Shown here one piece after another: positions 18,229 to 26,860 of a stretch of 64,000 nt of DNA (positions are counted from its first letter, which is position 1; every line of letters begins with the position of its first letter). The stretch lies in NCBI RefSeq assembly GCF_000020365.1, contig NC_012108.1, positions 2,418,001 to 2,482,000 of the forward strand, read 5' to 3'. Under the pieces are notes generated by a model. The model did not search any database, had not been told where the DNA came from, and saw only the letters and a list, made by a program, of their open reading frames with translations. Made by a program: the position numbers and the translations under genes. Origin of the DNA: Desulforapulum autotrophicum HRM2. GTDB taxonomy: Bacteria > Desulfobacterota > Desulfobacteria > Desulfobacterales > Desulfobacteraceae.

Positions 18229-19092
18229 ATGAAAACAGTATATTTTAATGGAAGTTTCATGGACAAGGAAGCGGTGTCTATCTCACCGGACGACCGTGGT
18301 TTTTTGTTTGCAGACGGACTTTATGAGGTGATCAGAAGCTACCAGGGGGTCCTTTTCAGACCGAAAGATCACATTGCCCGTCTCAGCCATGGAGCAAGGC
18401 ATTTAAAGCTTTCACGGACTGATTTCTCTGAGTTTGTGCAAATTGCCCAGGTGTTGCTTGAAAAAAATGGACTTTTGTCCGGTGACGCCACTGTCTATTT
18501 CCAGGTGACACGGGGCGAGGCGACCCGTTCCCATGCCTTTCCCCTCAATACTCCTGAGCCCACAGTCTATGCCTTTGCCTCAAAATTTGACGCTTTAAAC
18601 GGGGAGAAAATCAAGGCCCAGGGCATCAATGCCATCACCGTGGCCGACCAGCGCTGGGCCCGGTGCGACATGAAAACAACCGCTCTTACGGCCAATGTCC
18701 TCGCCAACCAGGCCGCCGTTGAACAAAATGCCAAGGAAGCTATTTTCATAAGGGATGGGGTGCTGCTCGAAGGTACCCATTCCAACTTCATGGCAGTGAT
18801 GGACAATGTTCTGGTAACGGCGCCCCTGTCAAACTATATCCTTGGCGGCATTACCCGGAAAGTGATTGTTGAATTTTGTGAACGGGAGAACATCCCCCTG
18901 GAATTCGGACCGATATTTGAAAAGGACGTTCCCAGTGTTCAGGAGATGATGGTGGTGGGAACCACCCTGGAAATAACCCCCATCGTCAAACTCAACCATA
19001 GTCCAATTGGGGATGGCAGACCCGGAAGGATTACTAAAAAACTTCAGGCCCTTTTAAAAGGTGAAATTGAACGTTGTCAAACAAACGCCTGA
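18229..19092 (+). CDS. dat: Class IV PLP aminotransferase, D-amino-acid type
   Basis: 287 residues from ATG 18229 behind AGGTAAG. Fold-type IV features are GFLFADGLYEVIRSYQG, the PLP lysine Lys149 in RWARCDMKT followed by NVLANQ, EGTHSNFMAV and TTLEITPI. CDMKT next to NVLANQ resembles the D-alanine aminotransferase site (DIKSLNLL) more than branched-chain aminotransferases. It would convert D-amino acids to 2-oxo acids with 2-oxoglutarate. Such 2-oxo acids could feed IOR encoded upstream when the side chain is aromatic. A branched-chain or aminodeoxychorismate-lyase-type activity cannot be excluded. Confidence 0.82.
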   Translation: MKTVYFNGSFMDKEAVSISPDDRGFLFADGLYEVIRSYQGVLFRPKDHIARLSHGARHLKLSRTDFSEFVQIAQVLLEKNGLLSGDATVYFQVTRGEATRSHAFPLNTPEPTVYAFASKFDALNGEKIKAQGINAITVADQRWARCDMKTTALTANVLANQAAVEQNAKEAIFIRDGVLLEGTHSNFMAVMDNVLVTAPLSNYILGGITRKVIVEFCERENIPLEFGPIFEKDVPSVQEMMVVGTTLEITPIVKLNHSPIGDGRPGRITKKLQALLKGEIERCQTNA

Positions 19093-19137
19093 TGGACTAT
19101 ATTTTTAGATTTTACGAATTACGCTGACGAGGTGTGA

Positions 19138-19683
19138 ATGCTTTTTCATGTGGCAAAGATGATTTACCGGCTATTGGGATGGAAGATCGACAGGGACAAG
19201 GCCCGCAAGCTTTGGCAGTCTAAAAATGTTCTTGTGGGATTTCCCCACACCTCCATGAAGGACACGGTGCTGACCATGGTCGGCATGCACCTTTTACAGA
19301 AGCGTTCCTACACCTTTATCAAGAAGGAAGCTTTCTTCTGGCCCCTGTCCTGGTTTTTGAAGCTCAACCATGCCATTCCGGTGACCCGAAGCGCCCCTGG
19401 AGGCATTGTTACAAGTATTGTGTCTGAATTCAACCGGAACAAATCTTTCAGCGTCTGTATTGTCCCCCAGGGAACCCGCAGCTCCGGCTCAAAACTGAAG
19501 ACCGGTTTCTGGCACATTGCCCGCCAGGCAAACGCTTCGGTCCTATGCTGGTATTTTGATACGGCCGGAAAGCATTGCATCTGTGTGGGCAGCTTTCGTC
19601 CAAGTGATTCCATGGACGAGGATCTTAAGCGCATGCAGAAACTTTACGACACGGTGGGGTATAAAATTCCACTGGGGGAGTAA
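19138..19683 (+). CDS. PlsC-like 1-acylglycerol-3-phosphate acyltransferase family protein
   Basis: 181 residues. The acyltransferase block I HX4D motif is present in slightly unusual form (PHTSMKD, residues 39-45), and block III appears as VPQGTRSSG where the family normally has FPEGTRS. LNHAIPVTRS corresponds to block II. It therefore belongs to the small bacterial lysophospholipid acyltransferase-like group (about 180-200 residues) that acts at the inner membrane. The acyl acceptor is unknown. It may be read through from the aminotransferase gene 46 bases upstream. Confidence 0.8.
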   Translation: MLFHVAKMIYRLLGWKIDRDKARKLWQSKNVLVGFPHTSMKDTVLTMVGMHLLQKRSYTFIKKEAFFWPLSWFLKLNHAIPVTRSAPGGIVTSIVSEFNRNKSFSVCIVPQGTRSSGSKLKTGFWHIARQANASVLCWYFDTAGKHCICVGSFRPSDSMDEDLKRMQKLYDTVGYKIPLGE

Positions 19684-19706
19684 GCCCGAAACTGGGCAAT
19701 GAATCT

Positions 19707-19755
19707 CACCACGGGACCCAGGCTTAAATTTCCTGGGTACCATGGTGGGATATTT
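19707..19755 (+). terminator. Bidirectional terminator between convergent genes
   Basis: Arms 19707-19722 and 19732-19747 pair at 14 of 16 positions around a 9-base AT-rich loop. A T-rich stretch (ATATTTTATTT) follows on the plus strand. It lies between the plus-strand acyltransferase gene and the minus-strand NifU-like gene, so it can end both. Confidence 0.7.
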
Positions 19756-19758
19756 TAT

Positions 19759-20178
19759 TTACAGGGGTGAGATCTCGTCAAAAGCCTTGTTCATGGTTTT
19801 AACGGCAAGCCGGATGCAGTGCTGCTTCTGGTCCGGAATTTCGACAAGGCGTCTGAAAATATCCCGGTCAGTTATCTTTCGGGCCTCTTTAATGGTCATA
19901 CCCTTGATCATCTCCATGGCAACCATGGCGGCAGATATGGCACCCGGGCAGCCCAAAACCTGAATCTTGGCATCCTCAATGATATTATCGGTCATTTTAA
20001 GATAGACCTTCATGGTATCGCCGCACTGGCCTGTGAGTTCGCTGATCTGGTTGGCATCGGCAAGGCTTCCCATGTTTGGCTGTTTGATGTAATAATCAAT
20101 GGCCGTGTCTGAATAACCTGACTCTGAGAGCATTGCCCTGACGTTTTCCTTGGTGTCTGTCGCTGATACGGTTTCCAC
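19759..20178 (-). CDS. NifU/IscU-like iron-sulfur scaffold protein
   Basis: About 139 residues. Three conserved scaffold cysteines are visible (GQCGDTMKVYLK, VLGCPGAISAAM and KQHCIRLAVKTM), as in the IscU-type N-terminal domain of NifU. No C-terminal Nfu domain is present. The start is unclear: GTG 20178 is the first usual start codon after the GGGAGG site at 20191-20196, but it is 12 bases away; an ATT at 20184 is better spaced. It follows the NifX-like gene by 17 bases and shares its promoter. No cysteine desulfurase gene is nearby. Confidence 0.8.
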   Translation of the reverse strand: METVSATDTKENVRAMLSESGYSDTAIDYYIKQPNMGSLADANQISELTGQCGDTMKVYLKMTDNIIEDAKIQVLGCPGAISAAMVAMEMIKGMTIKEARKITDRDIFRRLVEIPDQKQHCIRLAVKTMNKAFDEISPL

Positions 20179-20195
20179 TTTAATTTTTAGCCTCC

Positions 20196-20576
20196 CTAGT
20201 GTGCGCAGCTTCCGTCTATGGTGTGACCGCTGCATGTCTGGTCAATGGTGAATTCAGAAAGAGCACCAGTTTTAAGAAGGTCCAGGTTGTGTGCGACGGT
20301 GCCTTCAACGGCCCGGTGAACCTTTATTTTGGCTGCCGCAAGTTTGTTCAGGGCGCCTTTGCCGATGCCGCCGACAACGATGACGTCCGCTTTTATGTCG
20401 CCAAGGGCCTTTAACGGCTGACAGTGTCCGTGGAGATGGTCCTTGTCATGGTTGACCATGACCTCATGTTTACTTGATTCTGTATCCACGAGTACAAAAA
20501 AAGGGGCCGATCCAAAATGGCCGTAAACCGCACCGTTAAGTCCAAGTTCACTGTTTGTCGGAAAAACTGCCTTCAT
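20196..20576 (-). CDS. Dinitrogenase iron-molybdenum cofactor family protein (NifX/NafY-like)
   Basis: 126 residues from ATG 20576, chosen for AAGGAG 6 bases upstream. The fold is that of the NifX/NifB C-terminal domain: AVYGHFGSAPFFVLVD, then VIVVGGIGKGALNKL, and a His-rich DKDHLHGHC stretch. Cys residues near the C-terminus (TCSGHTIDGSCAH) may bind metal. No nif genes lie around it, so it is more likely an iron-sulfur or metal cofactor carrier of the MTH1175 type found in many anaerobes than a nitrogenase factor. Confidence 0.82.
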   Translation of the reverse strand: MKAVFPTNSELGLNGAVYGHFGSAPFFVLVDTESSKHEVMVNHDKDHLHGHCQPLKALGDIKADVIVVGGIGKGALNKLAAAKIKVHRAVEGTVAHNLDLLKTGALSEFTIDQTCSGHTIDGSCAH

Positions 20577-20642
20577 TCTAACTCCTTGTTGCATCTGTTG
20601 GTCTGCTGCGTTTATCATAACTGTCTGCTTGAAAATAGATGC

Positions 20643-20671
20643 AAAATAGTGCTGATTTTGGCTGCTGTCAA
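20643..20671 (-). promoter_or_regulatory. Sigma70-type promoter for the NifX-like/NifU-like pair
   Basis: On the minus strand TTGACA (20671-20666) is followed by a 17-base spacer and TATTTT (20648-20643). This is a perfect -35 and good -10 with ideal spacing, about 67 bases before the NifX-like start and just after the stop of the upstream gene. Confidence 0.65.
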
Positions 20672-20675
20672 GTTG

Positions 20676-22565
20676 CTACTGGGCCTCTTTTTCCTTTGGT
20701 GTCGAGAAAAGACAGCTCAGAATGAGCATATCCTCATCATACTCTGTGCTCACCTCATAGGGCAGGGTGTTAAACAGTCTGATCATGCCGCGGTTCTGGG
20801 GGGAGGTATAAGCCACAAGACCCTTTATGCCGTTAAGTCGGGCGGCTTCGGCAAGTTTTGTCTGCAGCAGCCTTGCAATGCCTTTACCCTGCCATTCCGT
20901 TGATACGGAAAAGGCAATTTCAGCCATGTTTACAACGGGATTCCTCAAATACTCGCCAACGGCAATAACTTTACCGAATCCCACCTCTCCTACGATGGCC
21001 ACAATGGTCAGATCGTTGATATAATCGATCTCAAATGTCCCTTCGATTTGATCGTGGACAAAGCTTTTCTTTTCATGGAAGAACCGGGAGATTACATCTT
21101 TTCGGTTCATGGTGTAGTAGTGCTCCTGGATTCTTCGTTCATCAACGGTTTTTGCTGGCCGGAATGTGACAGGGATGTTGTTGATTTTGACAACCTCTTC
21201 AAGCTTGAGGGGGTAGACCCCCCGTATGGATTCCTTGAGTTTTCGGCTGATGTCAATGAAGTCCCGTTTCTTTGCCTGCTCAAACAGATAATCCCTGAAA
21301 TCGGGGTGGGCAATGCTGATTAGAGCCAGTGCCCTCTCCTGGATGCTTTTGCCAAAGAGGTTTACAATCCCGAATTCAGTTACCACATATTGAACGTCCC
21401 CCCTGGGTACGACAACTGCTGTATCCTCAAGGAACGGAACGATCCTGCTCTCCTTGCCCTGGTCTGCTGTAGCTGTCAGCATGAGCACGGATTTGCCGTT
21501 GGGAGACATGGCCGTTCCCCTGATAAAGTCAAGCATGCCGTTGACACCGGTAAAGTTGTTGTAGGGAAGTGCATCGGCCGCAACCTGGCCCGTGAGGTCG
21601 ATGGCCATGGCCGTGTTCATGGAGACCATGTTGCTGTGGCGGGAGATAACCCTGGGATCGTTGACATAGTCTGAGGGGTGAAACTCAATGGCAGGGTTGT
21701 CGTCGAGGAAATCGTAAAACGTGGTGGAACCAACGGCGGAACTTGCCACGAGTTTGCCGTCGTTAAACCCCTTGGCCCTGTTGGTAACCACCCCCATGGA
21801 CACAAGTCGCATGATGCCGTCGGTGAGGTACTGGGTGTGAATGCCAAGATCGTTTTTATCGGCAAGGCATAGAAGGGTCGCATTGATGGTCGCCCCAAGG
21901 CTTGTCTGGAGCGTTGAACCGTCCTCAATTACCCGGGAAATGTGGCGGGCAATGGTGTTGGCGGATTCAATTTCAGGCATCTCCTGGATGCTGAGCAGTT
22001 CCTCTTCGTGTTCCACAATGTGATCCACATCGTTGACATGGATGAAACTCTGGCCAAGCACCCTGGGCATGCGTGGGTTTACCTGGGCGATTACAAGGTC
22101 TGCTGATTCAGCTGCTGCCTTGCTGATGTCAACGGAGATGCCAAGGCTCATCCATCCGAAGTCATCCGGTGGCGATACCTGTATCAGGGCCGCATTAATG
22201 GGAAACCGCCGGGTCTTGAACAGTCTAGGAATCTGGGAAAGGTTGATGGGGGTGATGAATCGTGCATTTTTGCTGATCAATTTTGGTTTCGCCGACCCAA
22301 GGTAAAACGAACGGATGTTGAACTGCTGGGAGTGGGAGCGGTTTGCAATGAGGGTGATGGGCGTGCTCTCAAGGGAGAGCAACCTTACGATTTCAAGGTC
22401 GGTAAACCGTGACGAAAGATTTGATAATTCCTTTACAAGGTGCTGGGGTTCACCGCAGGACGAAGAGATGAAAACCCGCTGCCCAGGACGTATCTTTGAG
22501 ATGGCATCCTTTGCATCACACAGTTTATCCACATAGCCATCGGCCCAATAAATCGGTTTTGCCAT
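20676..22565 (-). CDS. Acetyl-CoA hydrolase/CoA-transferase fused to GNAT acetyltransferase domain
   Basis: 629 residues from ATG 22565, behind AAGGAGG. Residues 1 to about 430 form an acetyl-CoA hydrolase/transferase (Ach1/Cat1 family) with EDGSTLQTSLGATINA and the C-terminal active-site block YVVTEFGIVNLFGKS. Residues from about 455 form a GNAT domain, with the acetyl-CoA loop STEWQGKGIARLLQTKLAE and a PQNRGMIRLFNTLPY end. Family members move CoA between acetate and other acids. The GNAT part might sense or use acetyl-CoA, or acetylate the enzyme or a partner. It is a single-gene unit on the minus strand, divergent from rmlD. Confidence 0.88.
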   Translation of the reverse strand: MAKPIYWADGYVDKLCDAKDAISKIRPGQRVFISSSCGEPQHLVKELSNLSSRFTDLEIVRLLSLESTPITLIANRSHSQQFNIRSFYLGSAKPKLISKNARFITPINLSQIPRLFKTRRFPINAALIQVSPPDDFGWMSLGISVDISKAAAESADLVIAQVNPRMPRVLGQSFIHVNDVDHIVEHEEELLSIQEMPEIESANTIARHISRVIEDGSTLQTSLGATINATLLCLADKNDLGIHTQYLTDGIMRLVSMGVVTNRAKGFNDGKLVASSAVGSTTFYDFLDDNPAIEFHPSDYVNDPRVISRHSNMVSMNTAMAIDLTGQVAADALPYNNFTGVNGMLDFIRGTAMSPNGKSVLMLTATADQGKESRIVPFLEDTAVVVPRGDVQYVVTEFGIVNLFGKSIQERALALISIAHPDFRDYLFEQAKKRDFIDISRKLKESIRGVYPLKLEEVVKINNIPVTFRPAKTVDERRIQEHYYTMNRKDVISRFFHEKKSFVHDQIEGTFEIDYINDLTIVAIVGEVGFGKVIAVGEYLRNPVVNMAEIAFSVSTEWQGKGIARLLQTKLAEAARLNGIKGLVAYTSPQNRGMIRLFNTLPYEVSTEYDEDMLILSCLFSTPKEKEAQ

Positions 22566-22705
22566 GGTGCCTCCTTGTGTTTTTGATAAGTATACAACAA
22601 AACCCTTTAAGGTCAATCAAAACCCATACAAAACACTTGTGTGGCCGGTTAAAAGAGTCTACACTTGTTTTTTAAAAATTTCCATGGGGAAAAGGGACGA
22701 GGCAT

Positions 22706-23581
22706 ATGCGAATTTTAATTTGCGGCGGTACAGGGCAACTGGGACAGGACTGCACCAGGGTTTTTAATAAAAATCATAGTGTTCAATCTTTTGGGAGCCG
22801 TGACCTAGATATCTCCGACCCTGATCTTGTTGAACGAACCATCAGGGAACTTGCGCCCGAGGTGGTTATCAACTGTGCGGCTTACACCAATGTGGACGGC
22901 TGTGAAGACAATCGGGACCATGCCTTCCATGTCAATGCCGTTGGTGCTGAAAATCTGGCCCGTTCCTGCCGGACCGTTGACGCCCTCATGGTTCATATCT
23001 CAACAGACTACGTGTTTGACGGTAAAAAAGAACCTCCCCTGACCTATGCTGAAACAGATCCCACTGCGCCGCTGAACGTGTATGGTGCATCCAAGCTCGA
23101 GGGAGAGAAACGTGTGGCAGCCCTTCTGGAAAAACAGATTATCGTCCGGACCGCCTGGCTCTATGGCGCCCAAGGTAACAATTTTATCAAGACCATATTG
23201 AAACTTACCCTTGGTAACCCCGAGAAAACCATCCGGGTCGTGGACGATCAGTTCGGATCTCCCACCTGGACCCTGAGGCTGGCCCTTCAGCTTGAACGTC
23301 TTGTTGAGGCAGATGGCCGTGGCATCTTCCATGCAACGGCTGAGGGATATTGCTCCTGGTATGAATTTGCCACTTACTTTTTGAAAAAAATGGATGTAAG
23401 TCACAATATCATTGCCTGCACCACACAGGAGTATCCCCTGCCTGCAACCAGGCCTTTCAACTCGATTCTCGACAATGCACGGCTTAAACAGAAAAATATG
23501 AATCGTATGACTGGCTGGCGCCATGGGGTGGATCTTTTTGTATCAAGATTTCGACAGGAACTGCTCGATGAGTGCTCTTAA
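22706..23581 (+). CDS. rmlD: dTDP-4-dehydrorhamnose reductase
   Basis: 291 residues, the normal size for RmlD (RfbD). An N-terminal NAD(P)-binding GGTGQLGQD (residues 7-15), the extended-SDR catalytic STDYVFDG, and YGASKLEGE with Tyr and Lys of the YXXXK motif are all present. It makes dTDP-L-rhamnose for surface polysaccharide. The other rml genes are absent here, so it is an isolated copy. The start at 22706 has an upstream GGGACGAGG. Confidence 0.9.
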   Translation: MRILICGGTGQLGQDCTRVFNKNHSVQSFGSRDLDISDPDLVERTIRELAPEVVINCAAYTNVDGCEDNRDHAFHVNAVGAENLARSCRTVDALMVHISTDYVFDGKKEPPLTYAETDPTAPLNVYGASKLEGEKRVAALLEKQIIVRTAWLYGAQGNNFIKTILKLTLGNPEKTIRVVDDQFGSPTWTLRLALQLERLVEADGRGIFHATAEGYCSWYEFATYFLKKMDVSHNIIACTTQEYPLPATRPFNSILDNARLKQKNMNRMTGWRHGVDLFVSRFRQELLDECS

Positions 23582-23644
23582 TTGTTGGAATAGAGCCTCT
23601 TTTTTCGATCTCTTTTATCCATAAAATATAGGGGGGTGACACCC

Positions 23645-26077
23645 ATGAATAAAATTGACCTTTCCGGATTTAAAGCCGCCATGGGTCAGTATCTTCGTTA
23701 TGTTCGGGGCAAAAAAATTGAAGATGCCAGTCAAAAGGATCTTTTTAATGCTGTCTCATCTGTGGTGAGAATGCTGCTCATCGATATCACCATGGAGACC
23801 GAGGATAGATACACGAAGGCCGATGCCAAAAGAATGCACTACCTTTCCATTGAGTTTCTGCCAGGGCGGTTGCTGTCCAACAACCTGTTGAATCTTGGAA
23901 TCGAGAAAGAGTGCAGGGATATTCTCAAAACCATGAACATCGACCTTGACGATCTCCTTAACGAGGAGCACGATCCGGCCCTTGGCAATGGGGGCTTAGG
24001 CCGCCTTGCCGCCTGTTACCTTGATTCTCTTGCCACCCTTGATATGCCGGGCTTCGGCTATGGCATCAACTATGATTATGGGCTTTTCAAGCAGACCATA
24101 ATGGCAGGAGAGCAGCGGGAAAACCCAGATTTCTGGCCCAACCGATCGTCACCCTGGTTGCTTGCCCGCTCGGATGTGCGCTGCATGGTTCCCGTATACG
24201 GCAGAATTCAGGGAACCGAGGACAGGGAAGGTGAATACAACCCCATGTGGGTGGACTGGAAACTTATCCTTGGACGGGTCCATGACATTCCCATTGCAGG
24301 CTTTGGCGGACGAACGGTCAACCGGCTTCGGCTTTTTTCCGCCTGGGCAAGTGAAGATTTTGACATGCAGGTCTTTAACGAGGGGGATTATTTCAGGGCT
24401 GTTGAGGAGAAGATACAGTTTGAATCCATCTCAAAGATCCTTTACCCATCGGATTCCATGGCGGCCGGCAGGGAGTTACGGCTTGTGCAGGAATATTTCC
24501 TGGTGGCCTGCTCTGTTCAGGATATTATTCGCATTTATTTGAAGGACCATGAAGGGTTTGATCAATTCCCCGACAAGGTGGCCATCCAGCTGAACGACAC
24601 CCATCCTGCTCTGACCGTGGCTGAACTCATGCGGGTTCTGGTGGATGTTCATGGTCTTGAATGGGACCCGGCCTGGAAAATCACCACGAAAACCCTTGGC
24701 TATACTAACCACACCCTTCTACCTGAAGCCCTTGAAACCTGGCCAGTATCGATTCTTAAAAGGGTGATCCCGCGTCATCTCCAGATTATCTATGAAATCA
24801 ACCGACGGTTTATAGAACTTGTCAAGCAGCGGTTTCCAAACAATACCCGCCTGGTAAAATCCATGTCGATCATCAGGGAGGGGGGTGAGCAGCGGATTTT
24901 GATGGCAAACCTTGCCATCATCGGCAGCCATTCCGTGAACGGGGTTGCACGGATTCATTCTGAACTTGTCAAAAACAATCTTGTTCCTGATTTTTACCGG
25001 CTCTGGCCTGAACGGTTCAACAACAAGACCAACGGTGTCACCCCCAGACGGTGGATTCTCTCGGCAAATCCCGGCCTTTCAGGACTGATCACTGAGGCCA
25101 TTGGGGATGGCTGGATTTCTGACCTTGACCAGTTAAAACGGCTTGAACCCCTGGTCCATGACAGTGTGTTTCTTGAGCGATTTGCCCAGGTGAAACGGGC
25201 AAACAAGATTGATCTCGCTGAAATTATAGGCGAAACAACCTATGTGGAAGTTGATCCTGACTCTATCTTTGACATTCATGCCAAAAGAATCCATGAATAC
25301 AAACGCCAGTTTCTCAATGTTTTAAACATTGTTCACACCTATCTGAAAATAAAAGAGGACAAACAAATTCCCGGGGCACCAAGAACTTTTATTTTTGCCG
25401 GTAAAGCAGCTCCTGGGTACGTCAATGCAAAGCTTACCATCCGTTTGATCCATGGGGTTGCAGATGTGATAAACAATGATCCTGAAGTAAGTCCCTGGAT
25501 AAGAGTGGTCTTTATTCCAGATTACAGGGTCTCCCTTGCCGAGGCACTCATTCCTGGGGCGGATGTGAGTGAACAGATCTCGTGTGCAGGCATGGAAGCT
25601 TCTGGAACGGGCAATATGAAATTTGCCATGAACGGTGCTTTAACTGTTGGCACCCTTGACGGTGCAACTGTTGAGATAGCCGAGAGGGTCGGCCTGGAAA
25701 ATCTCTATATTTTTGGTCTCAAGGTCGATGAAATAGCGGCCATGAGAAAACATTACAACCCCAGGGATTACATTGAGAATAATCCAGATCTGATGCGGGT
25801 CATGAATGTCATCCGTTCGGATCTCTTCTGTAAAAAAGACCCGGGCATTTTTAAAAGGCTCCATGATGCTGTGGTAGATTTCGGGGATTACTATTTTAAC
25901 ATGGCAGATTTTTCTGCCTACGTTGAAACCCAGAACCAGGTGGTGACAGATTACTGCAATAAAAAGCAATGGGCGGAACGATCTATTTTAAATACGGCAA
26001 GGACCGGATATTTTTCAAGTGACAGGGCAATCCGTGAATATGCGGATGATATCTGGAAAATCAAGCCTTTTCCCTGA
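23645..26077 (+). CDS. glgP: Glycogen/starch phosphorylase
   Basis: 810 residues, typical length. It releases glucose-1-phosphate from alpha-glucans. The DPALGNGGLGRLAACYLDS block, the nucleotide-side EGDYFRAVE segment, and the PLP lysine region EASGTGNMKFAMNGALTVG are all conserved. ATG 23645 is preferred over GTG 23636 because the GGGGGG ribosome site has workable spacing only to it. It follows rmlD by 63 bases. No glycogen synthase is in the window. Confidence 0.95.
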   Translation: MNKIDLSGFKAAMGQYLRYVRGKKIEDASQKDLFNAVSSVVRMLLIDITMETEDRYTKADAKRMHYLSIEFLPGRLLSNNLLNLGIEKECRDILKTMNIDLDDLLNEEHDPALGNGGLGRLAACYLDSLATLDMPGFGYGINYDYGLFKQTIMAGEQRENPDFWPNRSSPWLLARSDVRCMVPVYGRIQGTEDREGEYNPMWVDWKLILGRVHDIPIAGFGGRTVNRLRLFSAWASEDFDMQVFNEGDYFRAVEEKIQFESISKILYPSDSMAAGRELRLVQEYFLVACSVQDIIRIYLKDHEGFDQFPDKVAIQLNDTHPALTVAELMRVLVDVHGLEWDPAWKITTKTLGYTNHTLLPEALETWPVSILKRVIPRHLQIIYEINRRFIELVKQRFPNNTRLVKSMSIIREGGEQRILMANLAIIGSHSVNGVARIHSELVKNNLVPDFYRLWPERFNNKTNGVTPRRWILSANPGLSGLITEAIGDGWISDLDQLKRLEPLVHDSVFLERFAQVKRANKIDLAEIIGETTYVEVDPDSIFDIHAKRIHEYKRQFLNVLNIVHTYLKIKEDKQIPGAPRTFIFAGKAAPGYVNAKLTIRLIHGVADVINNDPEVSPWIRVVFIPDYRVSLAEALIPGADVSEQISCAGMEASGTGNMKFAMNGALTVGTLDGATVEIAERVGLENLYIFGLKVDEIAAMRKHYNPRDYIENNPDLMRVMNVIRSDLFCKKDPGIFKRLHDAVVDFGDYYFNMADFSAYVETQNQVVTDYCNKKQWAERSILNTARTGYFSSDRAIREYADDIWKIKPFP

Positions 26078-26146
26078 AGGATCGAGCTCTTTTAATGTGA
26101 TTTTCAAGAAAATTCTCTTTGCTTGCTTGTTTTCTCAAAGTTTTAC

Positions 26147-26175
26147 TTGCGATTTTCAACCTATAGATGTATTTA
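26147..26175 (+). promoter_or_regulatory. Possible promoter of the TetR gene
   Basis: TTGCGA (26147-26152), a 17-base spacer, and TATTTA (26170-26175) lie about 50 bases before the TetR start. The -35 is only a partial match, so this is a weak prediction. Confidence 0.3.
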
Positions 26176-26227
26176 ATAAATCAATTTGTACGGACTAAAT
26201 TGCATTCAAAGTATGACGGGGAAACAC

Positions 26228-26860
26228 ATGGGAATTCATGAGCGCAAAATTAGAGAAAAAGAAGAACGTCGCAGACAGATAATGGAGGCTGCAAAGCTTG
26301 TATTCTCTGCCAAGGGGTTTAACCGGGCAACCATGGAGGAGATTGCAGGCGAGGCTGAGTTGAGTCCGGGCACCCTGTATCTTTATTTTAAAAATAAGGA
26401 GGAACTTCACACCTCCCTTTCCATTGATATCCTCAAATACCTCACCCGGCAGATACGGGATTACGTGGATGAAAGAAACATGAGTCCCGAGGCAAAAATT
26501 TATGCCCTGCGGGACGCCTTTATCAATGTCTACGAGTATGATGCCATGGTGTTGATCAACCTGTTTCACCTCCAGGCCGGGGAAACCCTGAAGAATTTGT
26601 CCGGCGAGGTTCTGCAGCAGATCAAGGAGGCATCTGGAGATGCATTGGGGGCTATCACCTCCATCGTGCAGGAAGGCATTGATCAGGGTGTGTTTGTTGA
26701 CAAACATCCGGTTGCCCTTGCTGATATCATCTGGGCGACCTATTCGGGCGTAGTTCTCTGGGTGGACAGCAAGCGTCTGCTCAACAATGAAAAAGATTTT
26801 GTAAAGCAGACCCTTGAGACAGCCTTTGACCTTATTGTTGCGGGTTTGAGAAATCTATGA
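26228..26860 (+). CDS. TetR/AcrR-family transcriptional regulator
   Basis: 210 residues from ATG 26228, chosen because GGGGAA lies 6 bases upstream (ATG 26213 is also in frame). The N-terminal helix-turn-helix runs over residues 13-60: IMEAAKLVFSAKGFNRATMEEIAGEAELSPG is the family signature (cited here across positions 26280-26370), followed by TLYLYFKNKEEL. The C-terminal ligand domain is not specific enough to name an inducer. Its target is unknown; the nearest plus-strand gene is glgP upstream, while the convergent hypothetical gene overlaps its end by 6 bases. Confidence 0.9.
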   Translation: MGIHERKIREKEERRRQIMEAAKLVFSAKGFNRATMEEIAGEAELSPGTLYLYFKNKEELHTSLSIDILKYLTRQIRDYVDERNMSPEAKIYALRDAFINVYEYDAMVLINLFHLQAGETLKNLSGEVLQQIKEASGDALGAITSIVQEGIDQGVFVDKHPVALADIIWATYSGVVLWVDSKRLLNNEKDFVKQTLETAFDLIVAGLRNL

